DNA of 64,000 bases, taken from positions 124,001 to 188,000 of the forward strand of contig NZ_MYFO02000010.1 of assembly GCF_004514475.2 (NCBI RefSeq), written 5' to 3'. Both the position numbers and the translations under genes were made by a program. This document shows, piece by piece, positions 24,424 to 33,616 of this stretch. The notes below the pieces were generated by a model, which saw only the letters and a program-made list of their open reading frames with translations, did not search any database and was not told the DNA's origin. The stretch is from Paenibacillus athensensis (GTDB taxonomy: Bacteria > Bacillota > Bacilli > Paenibacillales > NBRC-103111). Every line of letters starts with the position of its first letter. The first letter of the stretch is position 1.

Positions 24424-24879
24424 GTGGAAAAAGGAAATGGCTGGATTGTCCTGATACTTTTTATCGTCTTGATCATGGTCGCGCTGGGACGCTTTGGGCG
24501 TTGGCTGGAGAAACCGCCGAAACGCCGCTTGCCGGTGCCCGCCGCTGGTGACATTCCGCAAACCGACGTTGTCGAGCTGCTGGAGGGCGCGGGCTTTGAC
24601 GTGCTGGCCGGCAAAACAAAGCTGCCGATCACCATCGCGGTCAATGGCGAGGCCACACTCGCCAGCCAGCTGTATATCGATTACCTGGCCGCGAGGGAAG
24701 AGAAGCTCTACGTCGTCCGCTTGGCCCGCGAGCGGGTGCCGATCGACTGGGCGGCGGGCAGCTCGGTTCGCGAGAAGCTGCTGCCTTACAGCCTGATTTA
24801 TCCCGAAACCGAAGGCGTATTATATGTAGATATGGAACAGCGCAAAATCAAAATCATAACGTTTCAAATAGAGGTGTAG
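24424..24879 (+). CDS. hypothetical membrane-anchored protein
   Basis: I do not recognise the family. The 151-residue protein has one N-terminal membrane helix (about 7-22), a basic stretch ([13 protein letters not shown]) and a soluble alpha/beta region of about 110 residues. Readable parts include [20 protein letters not shown] and [19 protein letters not shown]. The GTG start is preceded by GGGGTGAGGG. It stands alone after the tlyA terminator and 1 base before argR, so it is probably translated with argR. Confidence 0.75.
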   Translation: MEKGNGWIVLILFIVLIMVALGRFGRWLEKPPKRRLPVPAAGDIPQTDVVELLEGAGFDVLAGKTKLPITIAVNGEATLASQLYIDYLAAREEKLYVVRLARERVPIDWAAGSSVREKLLPYSLIYPETEGVLYVDMEQRKIKIITFQIEV

Positions 24880-24880
24880 C

Positions 24881-25330
24881 ATGAAGGGACAACGACATGT
24901 GAAAATCAGAGAAATCATTACGAATCACGAGATCGAAACCCAGGACGAGCTCGTGGAATCTTTGCGCGCCGCGGGCTTCCACGTGACTCAGGCCACGGTG
25001 TCGCGCGACATCAAGGAGCTGCATCTGATGAAGGTGCCGCTGGACGACGGGCGGTACAAATACGCGATGCCGGCCGATCAGCGCTACAATCCGATGCAGC
25101 GGCTGCGCCGCGCATTAAGCGACCATTTTGTTAGCGTCGATTATACGGACAACCTGGTCGTGATGAAATGCTTGCCCGGCACGGCCAATACGATTTGTGC
25201 GCTCGTCGACAATCTCGAATGGAGCGAAGTGATGGGGACGATCGGCGGGGACGATACGATTCTCGTCATCTGCCGCGGCAAGGAGCAAAGCGTATCGTTC
25301 GTCAATCAGGTCATGTCGTTACTGTCCTGA
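24881..25330 (+). CDS. argR: arginine repressor ArgR/AhrC
   Basis: A hexameric arginine-binding regulator that represses arginine synthesis and activates catabolism. The 149-residue protein has the N-terminal winged helix (about 1-70: [21 protein letters not shown] and [15 protein letters not shown]). The C-terminal oligomerisation and arginine-binding domain has [14 protein letters not shown] with the paired Asp. It closely resembles B. subtilis AhrC throughout. It lies directly before recN, as in many Firmicutes. Confidence 0.96.
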   Translation: MKGQRHVKIREIITNHEIETQDELVESLRAAGFHVTQATVSRDIKELHLMKVPLDDGRYKYAMPADQRYNPMQRLRRALSDHFVSVDYTDNLVVMKCLPGTANTICALVDNLEWSEVMGTIGGDDTILVICRGKEQSVSFVNQVMSLLS

Positions 25331-25346
25331 CCACAAGGAGGCATCC

Positions 25347-27086
25347 ATGTTAACCGAATTGTCCATCCGCAATCTGGCGGTTATTGAACAGGTGCATATT
25401 CGCTTCAAGATGGGATTTCATGTGCTGACAGGGGAAACCGGCGCGGGCAAATCGATTATTATCGACGCGCTGTCGCTGATTGTAGGCGGTCGCGGCTCGG
25501 CGGAGCTGGTGCGCTACGGCTGCGACAAGGCGGAAATCGAAGCGCTTTTCGAGCTGCCGGCTGAGCATCCGGTCTGGAGCACGCTTGCGGGACTGGGCAT
25601 CGCCGCCGATCCGGCCGAGCATCTGGTCATTCGCAGGGAAATCACCGCTGCGGGTAAAAGCTCCAGCCGCATCAACGGCCAGCTCGTCAACCTGACGATG
25701 CTGCGCGGCGCCGGCGATTGGCTCGTCAACATTCACGGCCAGCACGAGCACCAGTCGCTGCTGAAAATCGACGAGCACGTCCATTGGCTTGACCTGTTCG
25801 GCGAAGCGGAAATTCGCGGCGCCAAAGCCGCCTACCACGCGTCCTACGACGCTTACGTCAAGCTGCAAAAGGAGCTGCGCGAGCTGCAGGAGACGAGCAA
25901 GCAGTCGCTGCACATGCTCGATTTGTACCGCTTTCAGATCGAAGAGCTGTCTTCGGCTGCGCTGAAGCCGGGCGAAGACGAGACGCTGAGCGACGAGAAG
26001 CGCAAGCTCGCGAACGCCGAGAAGCTGTATCAGAACGCCAACGACGCCTATGAGCTGCTGTACGGAGGCAACCGCGCGCTCGATACCGCTGGCAAGGCGC
26101 TTTCGCGGCTGCAGGATATCGCCGCGCTGGATCCGTCGCGGCTGCAGCCGCTGCTGGAGCAGGCCCAGTCGGCGTATTACCAGCTGGAGGATGCCGCTTT
26201 CCAGCTCCGCGATTACCGCGACGATATCGAATTCAATCCGCTGCGGCTGGACGAGATCGAGCAGCGGCTCGATCTGTTGTCGTCGCTGCGGCGCAAATAC
26301 GGCGAGTCGATTCCCGACATGCTGGCGTATCTGGAGCAAATCCTTCGCGAGACGGATTTGATCGAGAACAAGGACGAGCATATTCGCAAGCTTGAAGACG
26401 CGCTGCGGCTGGAAGAGCAGCGTCTTGGCGCCGCCGCCGCCGAGCTGTCCGCGCTGCGCCGTCAGGTGGCCGAACGGCTCGCCGCGGCCATCGAAACCGA
26501 GCTGCGCGACTTGCAGATGGAGCGGACGATGTTCCGCGTCCAGCTGCAGCGCACAGCCGACGAGCGCGGCATCGAGGTCGAAGGCAGCCGCGTGCGCTTT
26601 GGCCGGTCCGGCGTCGATCAGGTGGAATTCCTGATGGCTCCGAATCCCGGCGAGCCGCTGCGCGGCTTGAGCCGGATCGCCTCCGGCGGCGAGCTGTCGC
26701 GGATCATGCTGGCGATGAAGACGATTTTTGCCCGCATCGACCAGATTCCGGTGCTCGTCTTCGACGAAGTCGATACCGGCGTCAGCGGCCGGGCCGCGCA
26801 GGCGATTGCCGAAAAGCTGTCGGTGCTTTCCCGCAGCTGCCAAGTATTTTCGATCACGCATTTGCCGCAGGTGGCCTGCATGGCCGATGTTCATTTTGCC
26901 ATCCATAAGGAAGTGGATCGCGAGCGGACGTATACGCGGGTAACGGATTTGGACGAGCAGGGACGGATTGCGGAGCTGGCGCGCATGCTCGGCGGAGTGG
27001 AAGTAACGGAAACCACGCTGCATCACGCCGGGGAAATGCTCAATCTGGCCCGCGACAAAAAGTCCGAGCTGCAGACACAGATTTAG
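25347..27086 (+). CDS. recN: DNA repair protein RecN
   Basis: An SMC-like ATPase acting early in double-strand break repair. The 579-residue protein has Walker A GETGAGKSIIIDALSLI near 30, two coiled-coil arms (about 150-230 and 295-385), the signature ASGGELSRIMLAMK near 445, and Walker B VLVFDEVDTGVSGRAAQAI followed by ITHLPQVACMAD. Its start is an ATG with AAGGAGG upstream. It is full length. Confidence 0.97.
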   Translation: MLTELSIRNLAVIEQVHIRFKMGFHVLTGETGAGKSIIIDALSLIVGGRGSAELVRYGCDKAEIEALFELPAEHPVWSTLAGLGIAADPAEHLVIRREITAAGKSSSRINGQLVNLTMLRGAGDWLVNIHGQHEHQSLLKIDEHVHWLDLFGEAEIRGAKAAYHASYDAYVKLQKELRELQETSKQSLHMLDLYRFQIEELSSAALKPGEDETLSDEKRKLANAEKLYQNANDAYELLYGGNRALDTAGKALSRLQDIAALDPSRLQPLLEQAQSAYYQLEDAAFQLRDYRDDIEFNPLRLDEIEQRLDLLSSLRRKYGESIPDMLAYLEQILRETDLIENKDEHIRKLEDALRLEEQRLGAAAAELSALRRQVAERLAAAIETELRDLQMERTMFRVQLQRTADERGIEVEGSRVRFGRSGVDQVEFLMAPNPGEPLRGLSRIASGGELSRIMLAMKTIFARIDQIPVLVFDEVDTGVSGRAAQAIAEKLSVLSRSCQVFSITHLPQVACMADVHFAIHKEVDRERTYTRVTDLDEQGRIAELARMLGGVEVTETTLHHAGEMLNLARDKKSELQTQI

Positions 27087-27189
27087 ATATCATTTTCAGT
27101 TATAAAACGACGGGAGAGGGGTTAAGTTATAGGTACGCATTTGACGATGCTGTTCGTCAGGGCCAAGGAAGCAAAGGAGCGTGAAGGTA

Positions 27190-28518
27190 TTGCAATCCAA
27201 CAAAAGAAAAAGATTGATTGGTTTACTGCTCGTCTTCTTCGTTTGTATGGTTAGTTTGTCCGCGCCTTTCCAAAGCTTTGCCTCGTTCCCCCAGGAATTG
27301 CGCTTGTTTAGCGGTCAAGGGAAGCAGCTTCAACTCGCTATGCCCGTCAGCGCCCAGGTTACAGTAAGCGATACGGATATTGTGAAGGTGAACGGCAACG
27401 CACAGCACTCATTTCAGGTCAATTTGAACGAACCTATTTCCCTCCAGTCGAACCATTCCGGCCAGACGGAAATGAAGCTCAAGCTGTTTGGAGCCATTCC
27501 GCTGAAAACCGTGAAGGTCAACGTCGTTCCTGATCTCAAAGTGATACCTGGCGGCCAGACCATCGGCGTCAAAATCAAATCGGCCGGCATTCTCGTAGTC
27601 GGACATCATCTGGTCACCGTCGCTTCCGATCAGAAGCTGTCTCCGGGCGAGGAAGCCAAGGTGCAGGTTGGCGATTTAATTACGCAAATCAACGGTAAAG
27701 AATCGCGCGATGTCAGCAAAGTGGCCGAGCTGGTAGCCAAAGCCGGCGAAAGCCAAACTCCGCTTGCGCTGACCATCGTCCGCAACAACACCGAGCTTCA
27801 AGTCAAGCTGCAGCCCGCTTACGATATCGTGGACAAGTCATACCGTCTTGGCTTGTACATCCGCGATTCCGCAGCAGGCGTAGGCACGCTAACGTTTTAT
27901 GCTCCCGATCAGGGCGTGTACGGTGCGCTTGGTCACGTGATTACCGACATGGACACCCAGACGCCGATTGCGGTTGGCGACGGCGAGGTCGTTTATTCCA
28001 ACGTCACCTCGATTTCCAAGAGCCACAACGGCGAGCCCGGCGAGAAGCGGGCGACGTTCTTCAAGGACAGCAAGGTGATCGGCAACATTGAGCGCAATAC
28101 CGCCTTCGGCATCTTCGGCAAAATGTTTACAGCGCCCGATCACAGTCTGGAAAAGGATACCATTCCCGTTGCTTTTGCTGAAGAGGTCAAGGAAGGTCCG
28201 GCGCAGATTTACACCGTCGTCGACGGCCAGAAGGTTGAGAAATTCGATATTGAAGTCGTGCATGTGGCCAAGCAGGATTACCCCGCAACCAAGGGCATGA
28301 TAATTAAAATTACCGATCCGCGACTCATTGAAAAAACCGGGGGCATCGTGCAGGGCATGAGCGGAAGTCCGATTATTCAGAACGGCAAAATGATCGGCGC
28401 CGTCACGCACGTTTTCGTGAACGACCCGACGAGCGGTTACGGCTGCTTCATCGAATGGATGCTGCAGGATGCCGGTATTATGCTGCGGCCTGCAACGGAA
28501 CAATCAAAGGCAAGCTAA
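27190..28518 (+). CDS. spoIVB: SpoIVB signalling serine peptidase
   Basis: Made in the forespore and secreted across its membrane to trigger SpoIVFB processing of pro-sigma-K. The sequence shows a signal/anchor segment (about 7-30), a PDZ domain (about 110-200: VGDLITQINGKESRDVSKVAELV) and the S55 peptidase domain with catalytic His in YGALGHVITD and Ser in GMSGSPIIQNGK. The TTG at 27190 lies 10 bases after AAAGGAG, while the GTG at 27181 is only 1 base away from it, so I prefer TTG (442 residues). It is followed by spo0A as in Bacillus. Confidence 0.94.
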   Translation: MQSNKRKRLIGLLLVFFVCMVSLSAPFQSFASFPQELRLFSGQGKQLQLAMPVSAQVTVSDTDIVKVNGNAQHSFQVNLNEPISLQSNHSGQTEMKLKLFGAIPLKTVKVNVVPDLKVIPGGQTIGVKIKSAGILVVGHHLVTVASDQKLSPGEEAKVQVGDLITQINGKESRDVSKVAELVAKAGESQTPLALTIVRNNTELQVKLQPAYDIVDKSYRLGLYIRDSAAGVGTLTFYAPDQGVYGALGHVITDMDTQTPIAVGDGEVVYSNVTSISKSHNGEPGEKRATFFKDSKVIGNIERNTAFGIFGKMFTAPDHSLEKDTIPVAFAEEVKEGPAQIYTVVDGQKVEKFDIEVVHVAKQDYPATKGMIIKITDPRLIEKTGGIVQGMSGSPIIQNGKMIGAVTHVFVNDPTSGYGCFIEWMLQDAGIMLRPATEQSKAS

Positions 28519-28540
28519 CGAGCTGCCTTTGATTTTTTTT
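28502..28540 (+). terminator. intrinsic terminator of spoIVB
   Basis: AATCAAAGGC and AGCT pair with AGCT and GCCTTTGATT around an AACG loop (one bulged A), followed by eight T residues. The left arm includes the spoIVB stop region. Confidence 0.9.
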
Positions 28541-28564
28541 GCCCATGAGGAATTATACAAGCTT

Positions 28565-28572
28565 TTGTCGAA
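28565..28572 (+). promoter_or_regulatory. 0A box 1 upstream of spo0A
   Basis: TTGTCGAA, an exact match to the Spo0A-binding consensus, 170 bases before the spo0A start. Confidence 0.8.
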
Positions 28573-28641
28573 TAGTGTAGGATGAACGAGATAAATATAC
28601 TATTATATAAGATTACGAAAAAAAAGAAAAGAAAAACAATT

Positions 28642-28649
28642 TTCGACAG
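28642..28649 (-). promoter_or_regulatory. 0A box 2 upstream of spo0A
   Basis: On the minus strand this reads CTGTCGAA, 7 of 8 bases of the consensus. It directly abuts the -35 region of the proposed sigma-H promoter. Confidence 0.65.
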
Positions 28650-28677
28650 AAGGAATTTGAATTGCAATGTCGAATAC
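28649..28677 (+). promoter_or_regulatory. sigma-H type promoter of spo0A
   Basis: GAAGGAATT (28649-28657) fits the -35 pattern RnAGGAwWW. After 11 bases, GTCGAATAC (28669-28677) fits the -10 RnnGAATww except for the last base. In B. subtilis the sporulation promoter of spo0A is also sigma-H dependent. A vegetative promoter may lie in the AT-rich stretch at 28590-28612. Confidence 0.72.
28667..28674 (+). promoter_or_regulatory. 0A box 3 upstream of spo0A
   Basis: ATGTCGAA has an exact TGTCGAA core. It overlaps the -10 of the sigma-H type promoter, so binding here could repress or position transcription. Confidence 0.65.
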
Positions 28678-28733
28678 AGAACGAGGGAAATAAATACCAA
28701 CTTGTGATAAGTAGCTAAAAGGAGGATATCAAG

Positions 28734-29531
28734 TTGCAAAAAATTCAGGTGTTGTTAGCAGATGATAATCGGGAGTTTACCCACTTATTATCCGAGTTCA
28801 TCGGTGAGCAGGAAGATATGGAGATTGTCGGGGTGGCTTATAATGGAAACGAAGTGCTGCGTTTTATCGAACAGCAGCGCGACGTGCCGGATGTCCTGAT
28901 CCTGGACATCATTATGCCGCATTTGGACGGCCTCGGCGTTCTGGAACGCCTGCGCGAGATGAACCTTAACCCGCAGCCCAAAATCATCATGCTGACCGCC
29001 TTCGGTCAAGAAAATATCACCCAGAAGGCCGTGCAGCTCGGCGCGTCCTATTACATACTCAAGCCGTTTGATATGGAGGTTCTGACGAATCGGATCCGTC
29101 AGCTTGTGTCCAACTCGACAACCGCCACAACGAGCAGCGCTATGCCGAAAGCCAATGTCGTGCACATGCCCAAGGGGAAAAACCTTGACGCGAACATTAC
29201 AACGATCATACATGAAATCGGCGTACCTGCGCATATTAAAGGATATCAGTACTTGCGCGAAGCGATCACAATGGTATATAACAATATCGAAATTTTGGGC
29301 GCGATTACCAAGACGTTGTACCCGGCCATCGCCGAGAAATACAAAACGACGCCAAGCCGCGTCGAGCGGGCGATTCGTCATGCCATTGAAGTGGCGTGGA
29401 CGCGCGGCAACATCGACTCGATTTCGTTTATTTTCGGCTACACGATCAATATTTCCAAATCCAAGCCAACCAACTCCGAATTCATCGCGATGGTCGCCGA
29501 CAAGCTGCGGATCGAGCACAAGGTTTCTTGA
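28734..29531 (+). CDS. spo0A: sporulation master regulator Spo0A
   Basis: Response regulator at the end of the sporulation phosphorelay. The receiver domain (about 1-125) has the acidic pair ADDN, the phosphoacceptor Asp in [16 protein letters not shown], the MLTAFGQE Thr and the YYILKPFD Lys. A short linker leads to the effector domain (about 150-265) with the recognition region [21 protein letters not shown] and FGYTI. The start is TTG 28734 with AAAAGGAGGA upstream. Three 0A boxes and a sigma-H type promoter lie upstream. Confidence 0.98.
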   Translation: MQKIQVLLADDNREFTHLLSEFIGEQEDMEIVGVAYNGNEVLRFIEQQRDVPDVLILDIIMPHLDGLGVLERLREMNLNPQPKIIMLTAFGQENITQKAVQLGASYYILKPFDMEVLTNRIRQLVSNSTTATTSSAMPKANVVHMPKGKNLDANITTIIHEIGVPAHIKGYQYLREAITMVYNNIEILGAITKTLYPAIAEKYKTTPSRVERAIRHAIEVAWTRGNIDSISFIFGYTINISKSKPTNSEFIAMVADKLRIEHKVS

Positions 29532-29602
29532 AAGGGTAAGGAGTAGTGAGTTCTTCATCACGTATGCGGGATAGACCGATAAGCGGATGATAACACGCAT
29601 GG

Positions 29603-29660
29603 ATAAACACCTGATCTTTTTTGGGTTGTATAAACTCAATTGAGGGAAGGTGTTTTTATT
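29603..29660 (+). terminator. probable terminator after spo0A
   Basis: AAACACCT (29605-29612) pairs with AGGTGTTT (29648-29655), an inner TTGGGTT/AACTCAA stem fills the loop, and a T-rich tail (TTTTTATTATTTT) follows. Confidence 0.75.
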
Positions 29661-29768
29661 ATTTTGGCATTTCTTGCCTCAATAAAACGTCGCATATATA
29701 CTAAGAAGTAACGCATCCTCACGTTAGTCGCTGCACCTTACTTGACCACAAGGATGAAAGGAGCCCCT

Positions 29769-30725
29769 ATGCCCGCTCAATTTGAAGAGGACGACTTGCA
29801 AATCATCAAGGAAATGGCCCAGCATGAGGCTGAACCCGGCTTTGTTCAAAAGGCGTTGCAAACGATCGGCAAACCGATAGATAAACTGATGGGTTATGTC
29901 CAATCGGCCGACAACAAATATATCAAAAAAGCGCTGCAAAAAATCGATTCGGCGATTGTCGAAGCCCTGCGGGGAACGGTAAAAATGGCCAATCAGCTTA
30001 CGAGCGAAGATAAGGTAAGAAAGGAATACCGCAAGCAATTCGGCATTGAGGTCGGCGATATCCGCGATATTCGCCAGTTGCCGCTCAAGCAAATGGATCG
30101 GGTGGCCGATGCTTATGAGGTGAGCAACGGCGTGCTCGTAGCAACCGAAGGAGCGGTGCTCGGCATAGCCTCGACGCTGGCCGAAGGTATTCCGTTTGCA
30201 CAATTGGCGATACCGGCCATTGTTACGGCCGATGTGACGGCGTCCATGACGCTAATGTCCCGCCACGTGTGCCAAATCGCCACGTCCTACGGGTATTCGT
30301 CCTATGATCCGCTCAATATGCCGGATATTCTGTCGGCAATGGCGCCGGTTGCGACTTCGGCGGATGAAGGCTTTTTGATTCTTAAAGCCGGAGCCGTTTA
30401 TGAGATCCGCGAAGCGGGTAAATTTGCCGCCAAGCATGCCGGCGCACTGCTGGATGACGTGGCAGCGCCGCAATTGATCGCACTGATCAGAGCGGTTGCA
30501 CAAAGACTCGGCGTCGTTATTACGGAAAAAGAGCTCGGCCTGCTAGTGCCGATTGCCGGAGCTGCCCTGAACGGCGGGCTCAATCTGGCGTTCCAGCAAA
30601 CGAATCATACGAATGCCAAGGACTATTTCAGACGATTAATTCTGATCGACAGGTACGGCCGCGAAGCGGTATGGAGCGCTTTGGAGGCTGAACGAAATCT
30701 TTTGATGAACAAACGGCTCCAATAA
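29769..30725 (+). CDS. EcsC family protein
   Basis: A 318-residue protein that I assign to the EcsC family: a long N-terminal helical part (EEDDLQIIKEMAQHEAEPGF, then KPIDKLMGYV), and a central small-residue stretch (VLGIASTLAEGIPFAQLAIPAIVTADVTASMTL in pieces) that could insert into or contact membranes. Helices continue to the end. The ATG at 29769 follows AAAGGAG by 5 bases. In B. subtilis ecsC follows an ABC transporter. Here the gene stands alone after spo0A at the left end of an accessory pocket. The function is unknown. Confidence 0.78.
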   Translation: MPAQFEEDDLQIIKEMAQHEAEPGFVQKALQTIGKPIDKLMGYVQSADNKYIKKALQKIDSAIVEALRGTVKMANQLTSEDKVRKEYRKQFGIEVGDIRDIRQLPLKQMDRVADAYEVSNGVLVATEGAVLGIASTLAEGIPFAQLAIPAIVTADVTASMTLMSRHVCQIATSYGYSSYDPLNMPDILSAMAPVATSADEGFLILKAGAVYEIREAGKFAAKHAGALLDDVAAPQLIALIRAVAQRLGVVITEKELGLLVPIAGAALNGGLNLAFQQTNHTNAKDYFRRLILIDRYGREAVWSALEAERNLLMNKRLQ

Positions 30726-30735
30726 AACCGCTCGT

Positions 30736-31143
30736 TTACGTCTGCACCACATTCAAATTAAAGGTTGTCGTCGAGTTGGACACCGCGGACAACGACACCA
30801 CCTCCAGCGAGACGGTGGCTCCGATGGCCAGCCCCAGATTGATCGCCAGGCTTGCGGCAGTGAGCGTCGTTAAGCCTCCCATCTGCAGGTTGCCGTTCAC
30901 AAAAACGTTATAATAACCGTTGCTTCCCGGAGCGGTCAAGCCGTTGGACGCAACAGAGGTACCGGCGTCATTTTTAAAGCTGGTGGCCGGTATGGTTGTC
31001 ACCCCGCTCAAAATATTGCCAAGCACAACGGTCGCCGTATATCGCCAAACCGTCGGCGTTACGCTGGTCGTTGTTGTCGTCGTAATCGTCCCGGTAATCG
31101 CAAAGTTGTCCGGGCAAATCCATTCAAAATAATCCACGCTCAT
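30736..31143 (-). CDS. DUF4183 domain protein
   Basis: A 135-residue Thr/Ser-rich, predicted all-beta protein with a TITTTTTTS run near residue 20 and the segment GYYNVFVNGNLQMGGLTTLTAASL, typical of DUF4183. Proteins with this domain are common in spore formers, sometimes next to exosporium or collagen-like genes, so a surface role is plausible but not shown here. No signal peptide is seen. AGGGGGAGCAGCG precedes the ATG. It converges on the EcsC gene with only 10 bases between the stops. Confidence 0.65.
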   Translation of the reverse strand: MSVDYFEWICPDNFAITGTITTTTTTSVTPTVWRYTATVVLGNILSGVTTIPATSFKNDAGTSVASNGLTAPGSNGYYNVFVNGNLQMGGLTTLTAASLAINLGLAIGATVSLEVVSLSAVSNSTTTFNLNVVQT

Positions 31144-31255
31144 CGCTGCTCCCCCTTGCGCTGAAAGTCGGCAAATAGCCGTCCCGCGGAACGTTTGTAC
31201 TGCACCCTATGCGCTACAGGATCAGGTTGTCCCGCCATTTGCCGCTCCGTTTGCC

Positions 31256-31328
31256 AAAAAAGGCTGAAGCCCGTCTCATTCATTCGCCGTCCGTAACCGG
31301 GCGGCCGTGAATTGTGGCTTCAGCCTTT
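31256..31328 (-). terminator. terminator of the DUF1906 operon
   Basis: Reading leftward, AAAGGCTGAAGCC pairs with GGCTTCAGCCTTT across a 44-base loop and is followed by six T residues (complement of 31256-31261). It lies just after the stop of the DUF1906 gene. Confidence 0.8.
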
Positions 31329-31329
31329 G

Positions 31330-31953
31330 TTATCCGATTTTAAAACCGCCGCCATTGCCGTTGGAAACCACGGTTTCTATATCAATGCCGCTGACGGTTG
31401 TACCCGGGCCTTGCTTTAAATTCCATTTTTCGAATTCGCGCGAATCACTCCATCCCGGCGAGGCGGACAGCCAGGCATAGGTAATGTCGGTGAACTGGTT
31501 CATCACGGTCTCACACACGGAAGCCGAGCCGTAAATTCCGATGTCGTATTGAACGCCGTGTCGTTCCGTTGCGGCTTTTATGCCTTCGACGATCCCGCGG
31601 AAATATTCGCTGATGCAGCCACGGGCATCCTCCAGCGGAGCATCGTAATCGACCGCAAAATAGATCGGGGTAGCCGCCGGCTGACCGATGATCATTTTGG
31701 CATAGTTATAAGCCATTTGAGCGTCTTCAAGTCCGGTGTGATACGTAAAATATCCGCTGCTCGACGGGTACCCGTTTTTCCATAAGGCTACGATGTATAC
31801 GCCGGCTGCGCTGATGGCGCGAGCTTCGGAAGGGGTTAAGAGCTTGGGGTGATCCGTCTGGCAGTAATATCTGCCGGCAAAATGATAGCCTTCTTGAACA
31901 ATTTGCTTGATGACGCGCTCCAGATTGACGGAGCTGTCCAGTCCGACTGCCAT
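31330..31953 (-). CDS. DUF1906 glycoside-hydrolase-like TIM barrel protein
   Basis: A 207-residue single-domain protein of the Rv2525c/GH25-like class: VGLDSSVNLERV near the start, the FAGRYYCQ strand, VYIVALWKNG, ATPIYFAVDYDAP with the acidic pair expected at the barrel mouth, IGIYGSASVCE and the AWLSASPGW segment. The second of two ATGs (31953) is 7 bases from AAAGGAG and is chosen. It lacks a signal peptide. It follows the nuclease-like gene by 26 bases on the same strand and ends at a terminator, so the two form an operon. A carbohydrate or peptidoglycan substrate is inferred from the fold only. Confidence 0.82.
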   Translation of the reverse strand: MAVGLDSSVNLERVIKQIVQEGYHFAGRYYCQTDHPKLLTPSEARAISAAGVYIVALWKNGYPSSSGYFTYHTGLEDAQMAYNYAKMIIGQPAATPIYFAVDYDAPLEDARGCISEYFRGIVEGIKAATERHGVQYDIGIYGSASVCETVMNQFTDITYAWLSASPGWSDSREFEKWNLKQGPGTTVSGIDIETVVSNGNGGGFKIG

Positions 31954-31979
31954 GCGCATTCTCCTTTGCTAATAGGACA

Positions 31980-33521
31980 CTACTTGACGAGATTGACGGT
32001 AGCTGTTTTTTTCGCTTCGGTGGCGGCTTTGCGCGGAATGGCCGCTTTGCTGCGCGGTTTCGCCGCTCCGCCTGCAATGCCGATGCTGATGCCCATAATT
32101 TCCAGTGAGAAGGTGGTCAGGACGCCTTCCAGACCGGCTGTTTCGTTCAATTGACGGATTGCTTTGTTCCACGTTTGCAGCTGGGTAACCGGCTCTCCGT
32201 TCAGGTTGTGCATACTAAAATCGGGATCGGTCAGCACATCGCGGTGGATGTCGCCAATATTCGGAATAATAATGCGCAGCGCTTGCTTCACCCCGTCTTG
32301 CGTGAACGTATCCAAAGCGTCAAGTCGCGTGCGGATCATCTGCATCGTATTGCGCAAGCTTGGCTTCAGCTCCAGCGGTTGCGTAGGATCGCCTTTGGAA
32401 GTTGACCATTCCACTTTAGAAGGGTCAAAGCCAGGATCTACCGCGCCAAACATGGCAGCCCCGCCTTCAGCGGCAACCGCTGCCGAAGCAGGTGCATTGC
32501 CGCCGCCAAAACGCGACTCGATGGTGTGTGTAGTGCCTGTGGTCCGTTTGCCGGTGGCGTCAAGCTTGGCAAGCGTGGTCACGATATCAGCATTGACATA
32601 ACGGTCATCCAGCGCGGTCGTTGGTTTCAAATCTTCGGTGATGTTCTGGATTTCGACCTCGTAGTACACCCAGTAACCTTTTTCGTTCACCCATTCCTTG
32701 GCCCAGCTTTCGACGAATTGCTCGTGCTGCTTGTTCGCTTCGGCCGTAATCGGGAACAGGTTCGCCGCTGTCCCCGGACCGCCGAGATTGTCATTGAGCA
32801 GATGGCCTTTGATAAACTTGTCGGTGTTGGCATAGGTCGGGTCTGTCGGCAGCTGGCCCATAATGGTCCTCAGCGCAGCGCCTTGTGGCGGCCCCCCCTG
32901 CGGATGGTTCGGGCCGAGCCGCGTAGCGACCATTTTCATCCCGACCGTATCGCCGCCAAGCGCCCCCGTTGTAAAATCGACCTGCTGCGTCAGCATGGTG
33001 GAATGGCTCAAATCGCCTGTATTCAGTTCCAGCGTATTAATATCGATTTGTGCGGCAGGGTTGATCTTGATATCAAGTGCCGCCGAAGGCGTACCCAGCC
33101 CGGTCCAGCCGATATGCGTCAAGCCGAAATCCTTGGTAAGCTGGGGGAAAAAGGACTCAACCTCGGCAATCGAGGAAGCGCTTTTGACGATTTCGTTCGC
33201 TTCGTTAACGGCTTCTGCCAAATCGGCTTCTTTTTGTTCCTTGGTGCGCGTATCCTCGCCGCTGGCAGCAACGGGCGCGGTAGCGGCGTTCTCCGGTTCC
33301 TCTTGCTCCGTCTGCTCGCCGGTCGTTTCCTCACGTTGTACGGAGGACGATGCGGCAGAGGACGTATGACTGCGCACGAGCTGCGCGACGCCGCGATTGC
33401 CCAGGCTCCGTTGAATGGCAGCAAGCGAATTCGGCGGCGCAGCCTGCTTCACGGCAGGAGCTGCGACTTGTTCGGCAGGCTGAACGGCCGTCTTGAGCTG
33501 TGAAGTTTCATTCTGTTTCAT
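31980..33521 (-). CDS. putative nuclease effector with eCIS-cargo-like N-terminal motif
   Basis: The protein has 513 residues from the ATG at 33521 (GAGGTGG 4 bases upstream). Residues about 36-49, IQRSLGNRGVAQLV, match the short LQxxxGNxAVxxLx motif found near the N-terminus of many proteins linked to extracellular contractile injection systems. A disordered Glu/Thr-rich linker (about 50-100) follows. Residues about 234-300 contain KGHLLNDNLGGPG, NLFPITAEANKQHEQFVE and GYWVYYEVEI, the pattern of a non-specific DNA/RNA endonuclease with His and Asn in place. The last 200 residues are unassigned and end in a basic Ala/Lys tail. No signal peptide is present, and no injection-system genes or obvious immunity gene lie nearby. 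Confidence 0.75.
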   Translation of the reverse strand: MKQNETSQLKTAVQPAEQVAAPAVKQAAPPNSLAAIQRSLGNRGVAQLVRSHTSSAASSSVQREETTGEQTEQEEPENAATAPVAASGEDTRTKEQKEADLAEAVNEANEIVKSASSIAEVESFFPQLTKDFGLTHIGWTGLGTPSAALDIKINPAAQIDINTLELNTGDLSHSTMLTQQVDFTTGALGGDTVGMKMVATRLGPNHPQGGPPQGAALRTIMGQLPTDPTYANTDKFIKGHLLNDNLGGPGTAANLFPITAEANKQHEQFVESWAKEWVNEKGYWVYYEVEIQNITEDLKPTTALDDRYVNADIVTTLAKLDATGKRTTGTTHTIESRFGGGNAPASAAVAAEGGAAMFGAVDPGFDPSKVEWSTSKGDPTQPLELKPSLRNTMQMIRTRLDALDTFTQDGVKQALRIIIPNIGDIHRDVLTDPDFSMHNLNGEPVTQLQTWNKAIRQLNETAGLEGVLTTFSLEIMGISIGIAGGAAKPRSKAAIPRKAATEAKKTATVNLVK

Positions 33522-33616
33522 GGTGCCACCTCGATCATGATACAATACAAGCAGGAAATAAGCTCTTCCAGGAACGAATCCATATTGTCATAAATGATTC
33601 GACGTGATTCACCAGA

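Noticed and set aside
25350-27026. 558-residue leftward reading frame
   Set aside because: Antisense to recN. No start signal and no family features.
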